A stretch of 64,000 nt of DNA, from assembly GCF_001618685.1 (NCBI RefSeq), contig NZ_CP014342.1, positions 2,046,001-2,110,000 of the forward strand, read 5' to 3'. Positions 1 to 8,125 of the stretch are shown one piece after another. A program made the translations under genes and the position numbers. The notes under the pieces were generated by a model. The model was not told the origin of the DNA, did no database searches, and saw only the letters and a program-made list of their open reading frames with translations. The DNA comes from Geobacillus subterraneus. GTDB lineage: Bacteria > Bacillota > Bacilli > Bacillales > Anoxybacillaceae. Every line of letters starts with the position of its first letter. Positions within the stretch are counted from its first letter, which is position 1.

Positions 1-775
1 TGTCTTCCGGACGGCGGCTTCGCTCCTTGCCGCGCGTGTACGGAACGATGCAGTACGTGCAAAACTTGTCGCAGCCGTACATAATGTTGACCCATGCTTT
101 AATGTCGCCTTTGCGCACCTTCGGTAAGTTTTCGACGACATCGCCTTCTTTCGACCATACTTCGACGACCATTTCCTTCGACATGTACGCCTCATGCAAA
201 ATGTACGGCAGGCGATGGATGTTGTGCGTGCCGAAAATCATGTCGACATACTGGTATTGTTTTAAGATTTTATTGACAACCGCTTCTTCTTGCGACATAC
301 AGCCGCATACGCCAAGCAGCAAATCCGGGTTCGTCGTTTTGAGCGGCTTTAAGTAGCCGAGTTCGCCGAACACTTTGTTTTCCGCATTTTCGCGGATCGC
401 ACACGTGTTGAGCAAAATGACGTTCGCCTCTTCCGGACGGTCGGTCGGCTCATAGCCGAGCGCCATGAAAATGCCGGCCATCACTTCCGTGTCATGCTCG
501 TTCATCTGGCAGCCGTACGTGCGGATGTAAAACTTCCGCCCGCGCCCCATGCCCCGGAACTCATCCGGAATCGTAAAGTCTTTCACATACTGCACTTCTT
601 CCTTGCCGCGTTTTTTCGCCTCTTTTAAGTTGGGCGGAAGAAAGACGCTCGTGAAATATTTCTCATAGTCTTTCGTCGTTTTTGCTTTCAGCCGATCCAA
701 GTCGGATTTTCTGTCCGCTGGATGGCTGGCTGTTTGAATTTGTCCGGTTTGTTCCAAACGTTGCTTTTCGTTCAT
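1..775 (-). CDS. miaB: tRNA-2-methylthio-N6-dimethylallyladenosine synthase MiaB (N-terminal part, cut by window edge)
   Basis: Radical-SAM methylthiotransferase that converts i6A37 to ms2i6A37 in tRNAs reading UNN codons. The 258 visible residues contain the N-terminal MTTase domain with its three cluster cysteines (in [22 protein letters not shown] and VCGCMSQEE). The radical-SAM CxxxCxxC motif follows ([10 protein letters not shown]), right at the window edge. The rest of the SAM domain and the TRAM domain lie outside the window. The long N-terminal extension before the first domain is typical of Bacillus MiaB. The ATG at 775 follows GAAAGGAG at good distance. A sigma-A type promoter and a perfect palindrome lie upstream. 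Its position downstream of the kor genes matches the B. subtilis ymcB position. Confidence 0.95.
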   Translation of the reverse strand, partial: MNEKQRLEQTGQIQTASHPADRKSDLDRLKAKTTKDYEKYFTSVFLPPNLKEAKKRGKEEVQYVKDFTIPDEFRGMGRGRKFYIRTYGCQMNEHDTEVMAGIFMALGYEPTDRPEEANVILLNTCAIRENAENKVFGELGYLKPLKTTNPDLLLGVCGCMSQEEAVVNKILKQYQYVDMIFGTHNIHRLPYILHEAYMSKEMVVEVWSKEGDVVENLPKVRKGDIKAWVNIMYGCDKFCTYCIVPYTRGKERSRRPED

Positions 776-885
776 AACAATCTCCTTTCCTCGTCAAATG
801 TTTGAACGCACACAGCCAGGCGGCTTTCATTTTCGCGGCCGCCCATGTTGTCTCGGCAAATTTCTTCCATCACACACACTACCAT

Positions 886-914
886 AGTATATCGCGGGTG
901 ACAATGAAACACAA
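886..914 (-). promoter_or_regulatory. Predicted sigma-A promoter of miaB
   Basis: On the minus strand, TTGTGT (909-914) and TATACT (886-891) are separated by exactly 17 nt. This places a start about 105 nt upstream of the miaB ATG. No other good promoter was seen between the korB terminator and miaB. Confidence 0.5.
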
Positions 915-921
915 TGGTTTT

Positions 922-941
922 TGTTCCGGATGTCCGGAACA
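922..941. repeat. Perfect 9-2-9 palindrome upstream of the miaB promoter
   Basis: TGTTCCGGA (922-930) and TCCGGAACA (933-941) form a perfect inverted repeat with a 2-bp centre. It lies 7 bp upstream of the predicted -35 box of miaB and 13 bp from the korB terminator tract. The geometry resembles a dimeric regulator operator or activator site. Which protein would bind is unknown. Confidence 0.5.
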
Positions 942-953
942 TGTTATAATAGC

Positions 954-990
954 AAAAAAACACCCGATGAGGCAAGTCCCCATCGGGCGT
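954..990 (-). terminator. Rho-independent terminator after korB
   Basis: A stem of 9 bp, CACCCGATG/CATCGGGCG including one G-U pair, lies 15 nt past the korB stop. On the minus strand it is followed by seven T residues. Confidence 0.85.
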
Positions 991-1005
991 GAATCATTTC
1001 CATTT

Positions 1006-1872
1006 TTACATAAACTCCGCGACCAGTTCAGCAAATTTTTCTTTGCTTAGTTTCAAATCCGCTTCAGAAAGCGGCGTCTCGCTGTAACCGGGGACAAGCT
1101 CTTGGTACGACTTTTGCTCTTGATTTTGGTAGATGAGCCCGGTGACAAGCCCGTTATATTTCATCACCGTTTGCATCGCCATCTCCCGGTTGGATGGATC
1201 GTACCCTTCGATGTCGTCCACTTTCACCAAATGCTCTTTAAACCATTCGTACGTGTTCACTTTATTGTATGTGACGCACGGGCTAAAGACGTTGATGAGC
1301 GAAAAGCCTTTATGTTTGACGCCTTCTTCAATTAAGCTTGTCAACTCTTTTAAGTCGCTCGAGAAGCTTTGCGCGACAAACGTCGCTCCGGCGCTCAAAG
1401 CGATTTCAAGCGGCGACAACGCCGGCTCGATCGATCCTTGCGGCGTGCTTTTTGTTTTAAATCCGGCGGCGCTGCGCGGCGATGTTTGCCCTTTCGTCAG
1501 CCCGTAAATTTGGTTGTCCATGACGATGTACGTAATGTCGATGTTGCGGCGAATGGCGTGAACCGTGTGCCCCATGCCGATTGCAAATCCGTCGCCGTCG
1601 CCGCCGGCGGCGATGACCGTCAAGTCGCGGTTCGCCATTTTCACTCCTTGGGCAAGCGGCAAAGCGCGTCCGTGCGTGCCGTGAAACCCGTAAGAGTGAA
1701 TGTAGCCGGAAATGCGACCCGAACAGCCGATCCCGGAAATGACAGCCAGCTGGTGCGGTTCCAACCCGAGGTTGGCGGCTGCGCGCTGGATGGCGGCTTG
1801 AACAGAAAAGTCGCCGCAGCCCGGGCACCAGTTTGGCTTCACATCATTGCGGAAATCTTTAAAGGTGGCCAT
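1006..1872 (-). CDS. korB: 2-oxoacid:ferredoxin oxidoreductase subunit beta
   Basis: Small (288 aa), thiamine-diphosphate binding subunit of a 2-oxoacid (probably 2-oxoglutarate or pyruvate) ferredoxin oxidoreductase. It decarboxylates the oxoacid to acyl-CoA and passes electrons to ferredoxin through an iron-sulfur cluster. Cluster cysteines are visible in WCPGC (C16, C19) and GIGC (C50), with a further candidate in FSPC. The TPP-binding motif GGDGDG is at residues 90-95, with MDNQIYGLTKGQ downstream. Its start codon lies inside the end of korA (34-bp overlap), so the two are translated together; AAGGAG precedes the ATG. Substrate specificity cannot be decided from sequence alone. Confidence 0.92.
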   Translation of the reverse strand: MATFKDFRNDVKPNWCPGCGDFSVQAAIQRAAANLGLEPHQLAVISGIGCSGRISGYIHSYGFHGTHGRALPLAQGVKMANRDLTVIAAGGDGDGFAIGMGHTVHAIRRNIDITYIVMDNQIYGLTKGQTSPRSAAGFKTKSTPQGSIEPALSPLEIALSAGATFVAQSFSSDLKELTSLIEEGVKHKGFSLINVFSPCVTYNKVNTYEWFKEHLVKVDDIEGYDPSNREMAMQTVMKYNGLVTGLIYQNQEQKSYQELVPGYSETPLSEADLKLSKEKFAELVAEFM

Positions 1873-3611
1873 TGTGCTAACAACTCCTTACATTTGGTAT
1901 AAACGTCGCCTGGCAAGAATGGATTGCCGTCAAATTTCAAGACGCTTGCGATTTTATCGGCATGCCCGACGTTCATTTTCAACAAGCTCGCCAATTGCCC
2001 GGTCGCATTTTGCTCGATGACGACGACCCGTTTCGCTTTTTCAACAAGCGGCCGCATGTCGTCCACCGGGAACGGATGAAGCAGGCGGATGTGCGCGTGG
2101 TTGACTTTGACGCCGTCCTGCTCGAGGCGCTCAAGCGCTTCCTCGATCGCTCCGCGCGTTGATAAAAAGCCGACAAGCAGCAAATCCGGCTCTTCGTGGC
2201 GGATGTGCTTATGCACCGGCGTTGGGAAATGGATGTGCTCGAGCTTGCGCAGCCGCTTCTCCATTTGCGCCTGGCGGTTTGCCGCTGTTTCAGACGGACG
2301 CCCTGTTTCCGCGTGCTCGACCCCGGTGACATGGTGGATGCCGTGTTTCGTCCCTGGCAGCACCCGCGGTGAGATGCCGTCCGGCGTCACCTCATACCGT
2401 TTAAAATTGTCTTTGCCGGCAAGCGGCGGCAACTCCCCGTTCACAAGCTTGCCGCGGCGAATTTCAACACGGTCGTAGTCGAGCGGTTCGACCGTCTGTT
2501 TGCCAAGCGACAGCTGCAAATCCGACAGGAAAATGACCGGACATTGGTATTCCTCGGCTAAGTTCAACGCCTCCGCCATGTCGTAAAACGCTTCCTCGAC
2601 GGTGCTCGGCGCCATAACGATTTTCGGAATTTCCCCGTGCGTGCCGTAAATCATCGCAAGCAAGTCCGATTGTTCTTGCTTCGTCGGCAAGCCGGTGCTC
2701 GGGCCGCCCCGCTGCGTATCGACGACAACGAGCGGCGTTTCCGTCATTCCAGCTAGGCCGATCGCTTCAGCCATGAGCGACAGCCCCGGTCCGGCAGAGG
2801 CCGTAAACGCCCGGGCGCCGGCGTAGTTGGCGCCGATCGCCATCGTGCAAGCAGCGATTTCGTCCTCCGTTTGAATGACCGCACCCCCGAAGTCAGGCAA
2901 TTTTTTGATCAAATATTCCATGATTTCAGAAGCCGGGGTAATCGGATACGCGGCCATAAAGCGCGCCCCGCCGGCAAGAGCCCCTAACGCGATGGCATCG
3001 TTGCCGATCATAAACATCCGCTGTTTGCCGTCGGCTTTTGCGAGTTTCATAGGCTCAGCGCGGCCGTCAAGCTGCTTTTCCATATATTGCGCCCCGGTGC
3101 GGATCGCTTCCATGTTTTTCTCGACGACTTGTGCCCCTTTGCGGGCGAACGTGTCGGCGACAACGCTTTCGAACACGCCGGCATCTAAGCCAAGCACCGC
3201 GCTCGTCGCACCGATGGCAACCATGTTTTTCATCAGCGAGTTGCCAAGCTCCGTCGCGATATCGGTGAACGGAACAGCGTAAAGCGACACCCCTTCCCGT
3301 TCGGGAATTACCGGGTTGAATTTGGCGTCCGCAATGACGATGCCGCCGCTGCGGAGCTCGTGAAAGTTGAAATCGATCGTCTCTTGATCGAACGCGACCA
3401 AGATATCCAAATCATCCGCGACCGCCCGCACCGGTTTCGTGCTGACGCGGATTTTATTGTTCGTATGCCCCCCCTTAATGCGGGAAGAAAAATGGCGGTA
3501 CCCGTATAAATAGTACCCGAGGCGGTTCAGCGCCGCGGAGAAAATTTCCCCTGTGCTTTCAATCCCTTCCCCTTGCTGGCCGCCTACTTTCCATGACAGC
3601 TGTTCGATCAT
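1839..3611 (-). CDS. korA: 2-oxoacid:ferredoxin oxidoreductase subunit alpha (gamma-alpha fusion)
   Basis: Large (590 aa) subunit pairing with KorB. An N-terminal gamma-type domain (about residues 1-180, beginning KVGGQQGEGIESTG) is fused to the alpha pyrimidine-binding domain (PITPASEIMEY, TEDEIAACTMAIGANYAG, SAGPGLSLMAEA, then QRGGPSTGLPTKQ). A C-terminal transketolase-like domain follows. This two-subunit layout is the one found in aerobic bacteria and archaea that use KorAB-type enzymes. GGGGTG lies before the ATG at 3611. In B. subtilis the equivalent position, between spoVS and miaB, carries the threonine-degradation genes tdh-kbl instead. Confidence 0.92.
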   Translation of the reverse strand: MIEQLSWKVGGQQGEGIESTGEIFSAALNRLGYYLYGYRHFSSRIKGGHTNNKIRVSTKPVRAVADDLDILVAFDQETIDFNFHELRSGGIVIADAKFNPVIPEREGVSLYAVPFTDIATELGNSLMKNMVAIGATSAVLGLDAGVFESVVADTFARKGAQVVEKNMEAIRTGAQYMEKQLDGRAEPMKLAKADGKQRMFMIGNDAIALGALAGGARFMAAYPITPASEIMEYLIKKLPDFGGAVIQTEDEIAACTMAIGANYAGARAFTASAGPGLSLMAEAIGLAGMTETPLVVVDTQRGGPSTGLPTKQEQSDLLAMIYGTHGEIPKIVMAPSTVEEAFYDMAEALNLAEEYQCPVIFLSDLQLSLGKQTVEPLDYDRVEIRRGKLVNGELPPLAGKDNFKRYEVTPDGISPRVLPGTKHGIHHVTGVEHAETGRPSETAANRQAQMEKRLRKLEHIHFPTPVHKHIRHEEPDLLLVGFLSTRGAIEEALERLEQDGVKVNHAHIRLLHPFPVDDMRPLVEKAKRVVVIEQNATGQLASLLKMNVGHADKIASVLKFDGNPFLPGDVYTKCKELLAQWPPLKISAMM

Positions 3612-3651
3612 GTTTTACACCCCTTTATGTTCACTACAGCCTCTCGATATC

Positions 3652-3660
3652 ATTGTATCA
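3652..3660 (-). promoter_or_regulatory. Predicted extended -10 promoter of korAB
   Basis: The minus strand shows TGATACAAT about 40 nt upstream of the korA start: an extended -10 (TGn plus TACAAT) without a good -35 box. The rest of the 171-bp gap to the dipeptidase gene is AT-rich and shows no other clear signal. Confidence 0.4.
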
Positions 3661-3782
3661 CTTTTCTGACAAAGAGACTACATTTTTGGACGCCTTTCGC
3701 CTGATAATTGTATTTTGTTAACGCTGTCATCGTTCCGCCTTTTATTCTAGGCTTAATAGAACTATATATTCAATGATATTTA

Positions 3783-4706
3783 TCACTCCGGCAAATGCTC
3801 ATAAAAATTGCGGAACAAAAAGCGCTCCACTTGACTGCTGGAGTAGTGCTTGTACAATTCATTGACAAGCCGAAGGTAGTCCTTCACGGCTTCAAGGCCA
3901 GCCACCGTCTCCGTAATGCCGTCAAAGTCAGAGCCAAACCCGACGTTGTTTTCCCCTCCGAGCGCGCATACGTAATCAAGATGGCGGAGCACATCCGCGA
4001 CCGTCGCTCCCCGTTTGTCACCTGTCAAAAAATATGGCACAAAATTAATGCCAATCATTCCGTCTTTTTTGATCAGCGCCTGAATTTGCTCGTCCGTCAA
4101 ATTGCGCGGATGCGGACAGAGGCGATGGGCATTTGAATGGGAAGCGATCGGAAAACGAGCCGTCTCCATCACATCCCAAAACGCTTTTTCCGATAAATGC
4201 GACACGTCCACCCATCGTTTCGTTTCATTGAGCAGCCCGATGACTTGCCGGCCGAACGCAGTCAACCCGGCGCCACGCTTTTCCCACGCCCCGTCGGCGA
4301 CGGCGTTCGGAAAGTTCCACGTCAAGCCGACAGAAGCGACACCGAGGCGAAGGAGCGTCTTTAACTTGACAAGGTTGGCGCCAATCGCATCGCATCCTTC
4401 AAGCGTCAACATCGCGCCGATCTCCCCTTCTCTAAGGGAGGCAATGTCTTGTTTCGTCCGCACCGCCTTCACAGACGGAAACATGTCGACAATGCGGGTG
4501 AAAAACAGATCCACCATCTCAAGGGCCGCAGTGAACCGGGCCTCTTCCGGCACCGTTTCCGGCACGTAAATGGCAAAGCATTGCACTTTCACCCCAGCAT
4601 CCGCCATTCCCGAAAGCGTAACATGAAGCGATGGCCCGTCCTGAAACGACAATGACCGGTCTTGCCATAGTTTCATCAGCGCGTCACAATGAGCATCAAA
4701 AATCAT
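3783..4706 (-). CDS. Dipeptidase, peptidase family M19 (renal dipeptidase type)
   Basis: A 307-aa metallo-dipeptidase of the membrane-dipeptidase family, which hydrolyses dipeptides through a two-zinc site. The N-terminal zinc ligands are in FDAHCDAL (His6, Asp8). The bridging Glu is probably in LTLEGCDAIGA. Later motifs are SHSNAHRLCPHPRNL and GFGSDFDGI, all diagnostic for M19. No signal peptide or membrane segment is seen, so it is probably cytoplasmic. It lies downstream of the spoVS terminator and has no obvious promoter of its own, so it may depend on readthrough. Substrates (L,D- or L,L-dipeptides) cannot be told from the sequence. Confidence 0.9.
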   Translation of the reverse strand: MIFDAHCDALMKLWQDRSLSFQDGPSLHVTLSGMADAGVKVQCFAIYVPETVPEEARFTAALEMVDLFFTRIVDMFPSVKAVRTKQDIASLREGEIGAMLTLEGCDAIGANLVKLKTLLRLGVASVGLTWNFPNAVADGAWEKRGAGLTAFGRQVIGLLNETKRWVDVSHLSEKAFWDVMETARFPIASHSNAHRLCPHPRNLTDEQIQALIKKDGMIGINFVPYFLTGDKRGATVADVLRHLDYVCALGGENNVGFGSDFDGITETVAGLEAVKDYLRLVNELYKHYSSSQVERFLFRNFYEHLPE

Positions 4707-4720
4707 TCGCGTTCCCCCTT

Positions 4721-4772
4721 AAAAAGCAAAAATAACCTGCCTGCCTTCGAAATGGAAGGCGCCAACAGGTTA
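4721..4772 (-). terminator. Rho-independent terminator after spoVS
   Basis: On the minus strand a two-part stem, TAACCTG/CAGGTTA plus inner GCCTTC/GAAGGC, is followed by a T-rich tract (ATTTTTGCTTTTT). It lies between the spoVS stop and the dipeptidase start. Confidence 0.75.
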
Positions 4773-4798
4773 TATTTTACCATTTACCGGTCATCCAG

Positions 4799-5059
4799 TT
4801 AACGAGGTTCGACGATTAATTTAATCGCTGTTCGCTCTTCTCCATCAATCATAATATCCGTGAATGCCGGAATGCAAATTAAGTCCATGCCGCTTGGTGC
4901 CACAAATCCTCGTGCGATCGCTACTGCCTTAACGGCTTGGTTCAATGCACCTGCGCCGATCGCCTGAATTTCCGCCGCGCCGCGCTCGCGCAGCACCCCG
5001 GCAAGTGCACCAGCTACAGAGTTCGGATTCGATTTTGCTGAAACTTTTAATATTTCCAT
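4799..5059 (-). CDS. spoVS: Stage V sporulation protein S
   Basis: An 86-aa Alba-fold-like protein needed for progress past stage V of sporulation in B. subtilis. The sequence (MEILKVSAKSNPNSVAG, AIGAGALNQAVKA, GVLRERGAAE) is nearly identical to the B. subtilis protein as remembered. A longer reading frame starting at 5128 exists, but the ATG at 5059 follows GGGAGGAG at ideal distance and matches the family N-terminus. A strong sigma-H promoter lies upstream and a terminator follows. Confidence 0.97.
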   Translation of the reverse strand: MEILKVSAKSNPNSVAGALAGVLRERGAAEIQAIGAGALNQAVKAVAIARGFVAPSGMDLICIPAFTDIMIDGEERTAIKLIVEPR

Positions 5060-5120
5060 TTCTAGCTCCTCCCTCGTTTCCTTGGAAAATGAATTTCGAT
5101 AAAAAGTCTTCATTGTAACT

Positions 5121-5147
5121 ATATTCACTGCTTCGACAACTATTCCT
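5121..5147 (-). promoter_or_regulatory. Predicted sigma-H promoter of spoVS
   Basis: On the minus strand, AGGAATA (5141-5147) and TGAATAT (5121-5127) are separated by 13 nt. This is the element set and spacing of known sigma-H promoters such as B. subtilis spoVG. spoVS is a sigma-H gene in B. subtilis, which supports the call. Confidence 0.75.
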
Positions 5148-5188
5148 GCACAGGGGGAGCATGTTTTTAAAAATTTATAAAAAATAAA

Positions 5189-5983
5189 CTATTCAAAATA
5201 TGGATGGTCATCGTTAATCATTAAGCGCTCAATGCGAAGCGCCCGCCCACTTTTGGCGTCAACATCGACCAGCACAGCGTTCAGCTGGCTTCTTCCTTCC
5301 TTGATGCCAAAGCGAACCGGCAGCCCGGTTAAAAACTTGCGCAATACCGCCTCGCGGTCGACCCCTAAAATGCCGTCATACGGGCCGGTCATCCCCACAT
5401 CGGTAATGTACGCCGTCCCTTTCGGCAAAATGCGGTGGTCGGCCGTCTGGACGTGCGTATGCGTGCCGATGACTGCGGACACGCGGCCGTCCAAATACCA
5501 GCCCATCGCCTGTTTTTCGCTCGTCGCCTCGGCGTGAAAATCGACGATGATGACCGGCGTGCGCGCGGCGGCAGCGGCAATCAATTCATCTGCGGTTTGG
5601 AACGGGCAGTCAATCGCCGGCAAAAACGCCCGCCCCTGCAAGTTGATGACCGCCGCCTCGCCATGCTCGGTCGGCACGTAGACGATGCCTTTCCCCGGCG
5701 TGCCGGGCGGATAGTTCGCCGGGCGGATCAACGCTTTGGCCTGATCGATAAATTCAAAAATATCGCGCTTATCCCAAGCGTGATTGCCGAGTGTGACAGC
5801 GTGGACGCCTTGCGCAAGCAGTGAACGGTAAATCGCCTCGGTGATTCCTTTCCCTCCAGCGGCGTTTTCCCCGTTAATGATGACGACATCCGGCCGGTGC
5901 TTTTCCTTTAATTTCGGCAAATAATGCTCGACCATTTTTTGCCCCGGCGCACCGACGACATCGCCGATAAATAAAATTCTCAT
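5189..5983 (-). CDS. ymdB: YmdB family metallophosphoesterase (2',3'-cyclic-AMP phosphodiesterase)
   Basis: A 264-aa calcineurin-like phosphoesterase. In B. subtilis YmdB hydrolyses 2',3'-cAMP and affects the choice between motility and biofilm. Metal-binding motifs are visible: GDVVGAPG near the N-terminus, INGENAAGG, GNHAWDKR, DFHAEATSEK, and GTHTHVQTAD. The longer frame to 6022 was rejected: the family begins MRIL, and AAAGGG lies at good distance from the ATG at 5983 (an adjacent ATG at 5986 is the alternative). It sits downstream of rny, as in B. subtilis, separated by a terminator overlapping the rny stop. Confidence 0.93.
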   Translation of the reverse strand: MRILFIGDVVGAPGQKMVEHYLPKLKEKHRPDVVIINGENAAGGKGITEAIYRSLLAQGVHAVTLGNHAWDKRDIFEFIDQAKALIRPANYPPGTPGKGIVYVPTEHGEAAVINLQGRAFLPAIDCPFQTADELIAAAAARTPVIIVDFHAEATSEKQAMGWYLDGRVSAVIGTHTHVQTADHRILPKGTAYITDVGMTGPYDGILGVDREAVLRKFLTGLPVRFGIKEGRSQLNAVLVDVDAKSGRALRIERLMINDDHPYFE

Positions 5984-6062
5984 CATCAATCCCTTTCTAA
6001 CTTGAACGTATCGCCACGGCAAAGACCATCGAGCGATCGGTATACTCTCTTATTTTACGGGC

Positions 6063-6096
6063 AAAAAAATAAAGTGGCAATAGGCTGCCACTTTAT
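6063..6096 (-). terminator. Rho-independent terminator overlapping the rny stop codon
   Basis: A perfect 11-bp stem (6069-6079 with 6086-6096) is followed on the minus strand by seven T residues. The 3' end of the rny frame, including its stop, forms part of the stem. It would limit readthrough into ymdB. Confidence 0.85.
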
Positions 6097-7649
6097 TTCG
6101 CGTATTCGACCGCACGCGTTTCGCGGATGACGGTCACTTTAATATGGCCTGGATAATCGAGCTCTTCTTCGATCCGTTTGCGGATATCGCGCGCTAACCG
6201 ATGCGCTTCCAAATCGTCGATCAGATCCGGTTTAACCATGATGCGCACTTCGCGTCCAGCTTGAATGGCGTACGATTTTTCCACACCTTCGTACGATTCG
6301 GCGATTTCTTCGAGCTTCTCTAAGCGGCGGATGTAGTTTTCCAGCGTTTCGCTGCGCGCCCCCGGCCGTGCCGCCGACAAGGCGTCCGCCGCCGCGACGA
6401 GCACGGCGATGACCGACGTCGGCTCAGTGTCGCCATGATGGGAGGCGATGCTGTTAATGACGACCGGGTGTTCTTTATACTTCGTCGCCAGCTCGACGCC
6501 GATTTCCACATGGCTTCCTTCCACTTCATGATCGATCGCCTTGCCGATGTCATGAAGCAAGCCAGCCCGGCGCGCCAGCATTTCGTCTTCTCCGAGCTCG
6601 GCCGCCATCAGCCCGGCTAAAAACGCCACTTCCACGGAATGTTTTAAGACGTTTTGCCCGTAGCTCGTCCGGAACTTGAGCCGCCCTAAAATTTTGATTA
6701 AATCCGGATGCAAGCCGTGGACGCCGACTTCAAACGTCGTCTGCTCGCCGACTTCGCGGATGTGTTCATCCACTTCACGGCGCGCCTTTTCAACCATTTC
6801 TTCAATGCGCGCTGGGTGGATGCGACCGTCCTGCACGAGCTTATCTAGCGCAATGCGCGCCGTTTCGCGGCGAATCGGGTCAAATCCGGACAAAATGACC
6901 GCCTCCGGCGTATCGTCGATAATTAAATCGATGCCGGTCAGCGTCTCAAGCGTGCGAATGTTCCGTCCTTCGCGTCCGATGATTCGCCCTTTCATTTCAT
7001 CGTTTGGCAGATTGACGACAGAAACGGTCGTTTCGGCGACATGATCGGCGGCGCAACGCTGGATGGCGAGCGACAAAATCGCCTTCGCCCGCTTGTCTGC
7101 CTCCTCTTTCGCCCGCGTTTCCGCCTCTTTGACCATCATCGCAATCTCATGCGACAGCTCCTTTTCGACGCGTTCTAAAATGAGCTGGCGCGCATCGTCG
7201 CGCGTCAATCCGGAAATGCGTTCCAGTTCGGTTTGTTGCTGTTTGACGAGCGTTTCCACTTTGCTTTCCATTTGTTCAATATGCTGTTGTCTTTCGTTTA
7301 ACGCTTCTTCTTTCGCTTCGAGCAGCGCCTCGCGTTTATTGAGCGCTTCATCTTTGCGGTCGAGGTTTTCCTCCTTTTGCATCAAGCGGTTTTCTTGTTT
7401 TTGGAGCTCGCTTCTCCGGTCGCGGATGTCGCGCTCCGCCTCCGTGCGCAGTTTATGAATCTCGTCTTTCGCCTCGAGAAGCGCCTCTTTTTTCAAGGCG
7501 TCCGCCGCGCGTTTCGCCTCTTCAATCAGCTGCTCGGCAGCTGCTTTCGCCCCGCCGATTTTCGCTTCGGCAATCGATTTGCGAATAAAAAAGCCAACAA
7601 CGGCACCAATGACTAAGGCAAGCAAAGCGGAGATGATGATCGAACCCAT
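6093..7649 (-). CDS. rny: Ribonuclease Y
   Basis: A 518-aa membrane-anchored endoribonuclease that starts decay of many mRNAs and is part of the Firmicute RNA-degradation network with RNase J and PNPase, both also in this window. Architecture: an N-terminal transmembrane helix (about residues 3-22), a long Glu/Lys-rich coiled coil to about residue 200, a KH domain ([15 protein letters not shown]), an HD domain ([12 protein letters not shown], with IASHHGD) and a C-terminal region. AGAGGAGGTG precedes the ATG. A consensus sigma-A promoter lies about 215 bp upstream, giving a leader of roughly 209 nt. Confidence 0.97.
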   Translation of the reverse strand: MGSIIISALLALVIGAVVGFFIRKSIAEAKIGGAKAAAEQLIEEAKRAADALKKEALLEAKDEIHKLRTEAERDIRDRRSELQKQENRLMQKEENLDRKDEALNKREALLEAKEEALNERQQHIEQMESKVETLVKQQQTELERISGLTRDDARQLILERVEKELSHEIAMMVKEAETRAKEEADKRAKAILSLAIQRCAADHVAETTVSVVNLPNDEMKGRIIGREGRNIRTLETLTGIDLIIDDTPEAVILSGFDPIRRETARIALDKLVQDGRIHPARIEEMVEKARREVDEHIREVGEQTTFEVGVHGLHPDLIKILGRLKFRTSYGQNVLKHSVEVAFLAGLMAAELGEDEMLARRAGLLHDIGKAIDHEVEGSHVEIGVELATKYKEHPVVINSIASHHGDTEPTSVIAVLVAAADALSAARPGARSETLENYIRRLEKLEEIAESYEGVEKSYAIQAGREVRIMVKPDLIDDLEAHRLARDIRKRIEEELDYPGHIKVTVIRETRAVEYAK

Positions 7650-8084
7650 CGTTTCACCTCCTCTTGCTGTACAGTTTTCTTTCGCTCTTTCTTCGCGCCA
7701 CTGTTGTCCCCAACTGTCCGGCGCACGTGGACATTCCCGTTTTCAACGCATTGGCTCGGTCGTTTTGCCTGGCGTTCCCCATGCGGCCTTCGCCGCACGA
7801 AAGCGGTTCGCCTTCTCAGGCGGGCCTGTGGCCCTGCCGTGTATATGGACAAATATACATGTTCATTGTAAAGGCGGCAACATGAATTGTCAAGATATTA
7901 CACAGGCGCGCCCGAACCGCCGCCTGTGCCGCTAAGGTGTATGGCCGGACATCGTCCCGCCTGCCCCGGGCGGAACGCAGCGAATCAGTCTCCCTTCGCT
8001 CAACGGTTCCCGATCACGGCGAAGAGCAACATGCTTCTCGACGCAAATATAGCCGCATTTGTCGTGACATCCACCGTCTTTTAA
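7650..8084. other. Intergenic region between recA and rny: rny leader plus untranscribed spacer
   Basis: This 435-bp stretch has no convincing gene. The lower part (7650 to about 7858) is the predicted untranslated leader of rny and contains small GC-rich hairpins such as GCGGCCTTCGCCGC. The upper part (7894-8084) lies between the rny promoter and the recA terminator, and I see nothing in it. In B. subtilis this gap holds pbpX; no trace of that gene is visible here. Confidence 0.6.
7865..7893 (-). promoter_or_regulatory. Consensus sigma-A promoter of rny
   Basis: On the minus strand, TTGACA (7888-7893) and TACAAT (7865-7870) are separated by exactly 17 nt. It is one of the closest matches to consensus in the window. 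Confidence 0.85.
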
Positions 8085-8119
8085 GAAAAAGGCGCCCCAG
8101 CAGTAGCTAGGACGCCTTC
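8085..8119 (-). terminator. Rho-independent terminator after recA
   Basis: A GC-rich stem (AAGGCG with CGCCTT arms, extended by TCC/GGG) is followed on the minus strand by TTTTTC, directly after the recA stop at 8126. Confidence 0.8.
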
Positions 8120-8125
8120 GTACGG

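Noticed and set aside
772-975. A 67-codon minus-strand frame ending at the miaB start, possible leader peptide
   Set aside because: No Shine-Dalgarno site before its ATG candidates, most of it lies upstream of the predicted promoter, and the residues look random.
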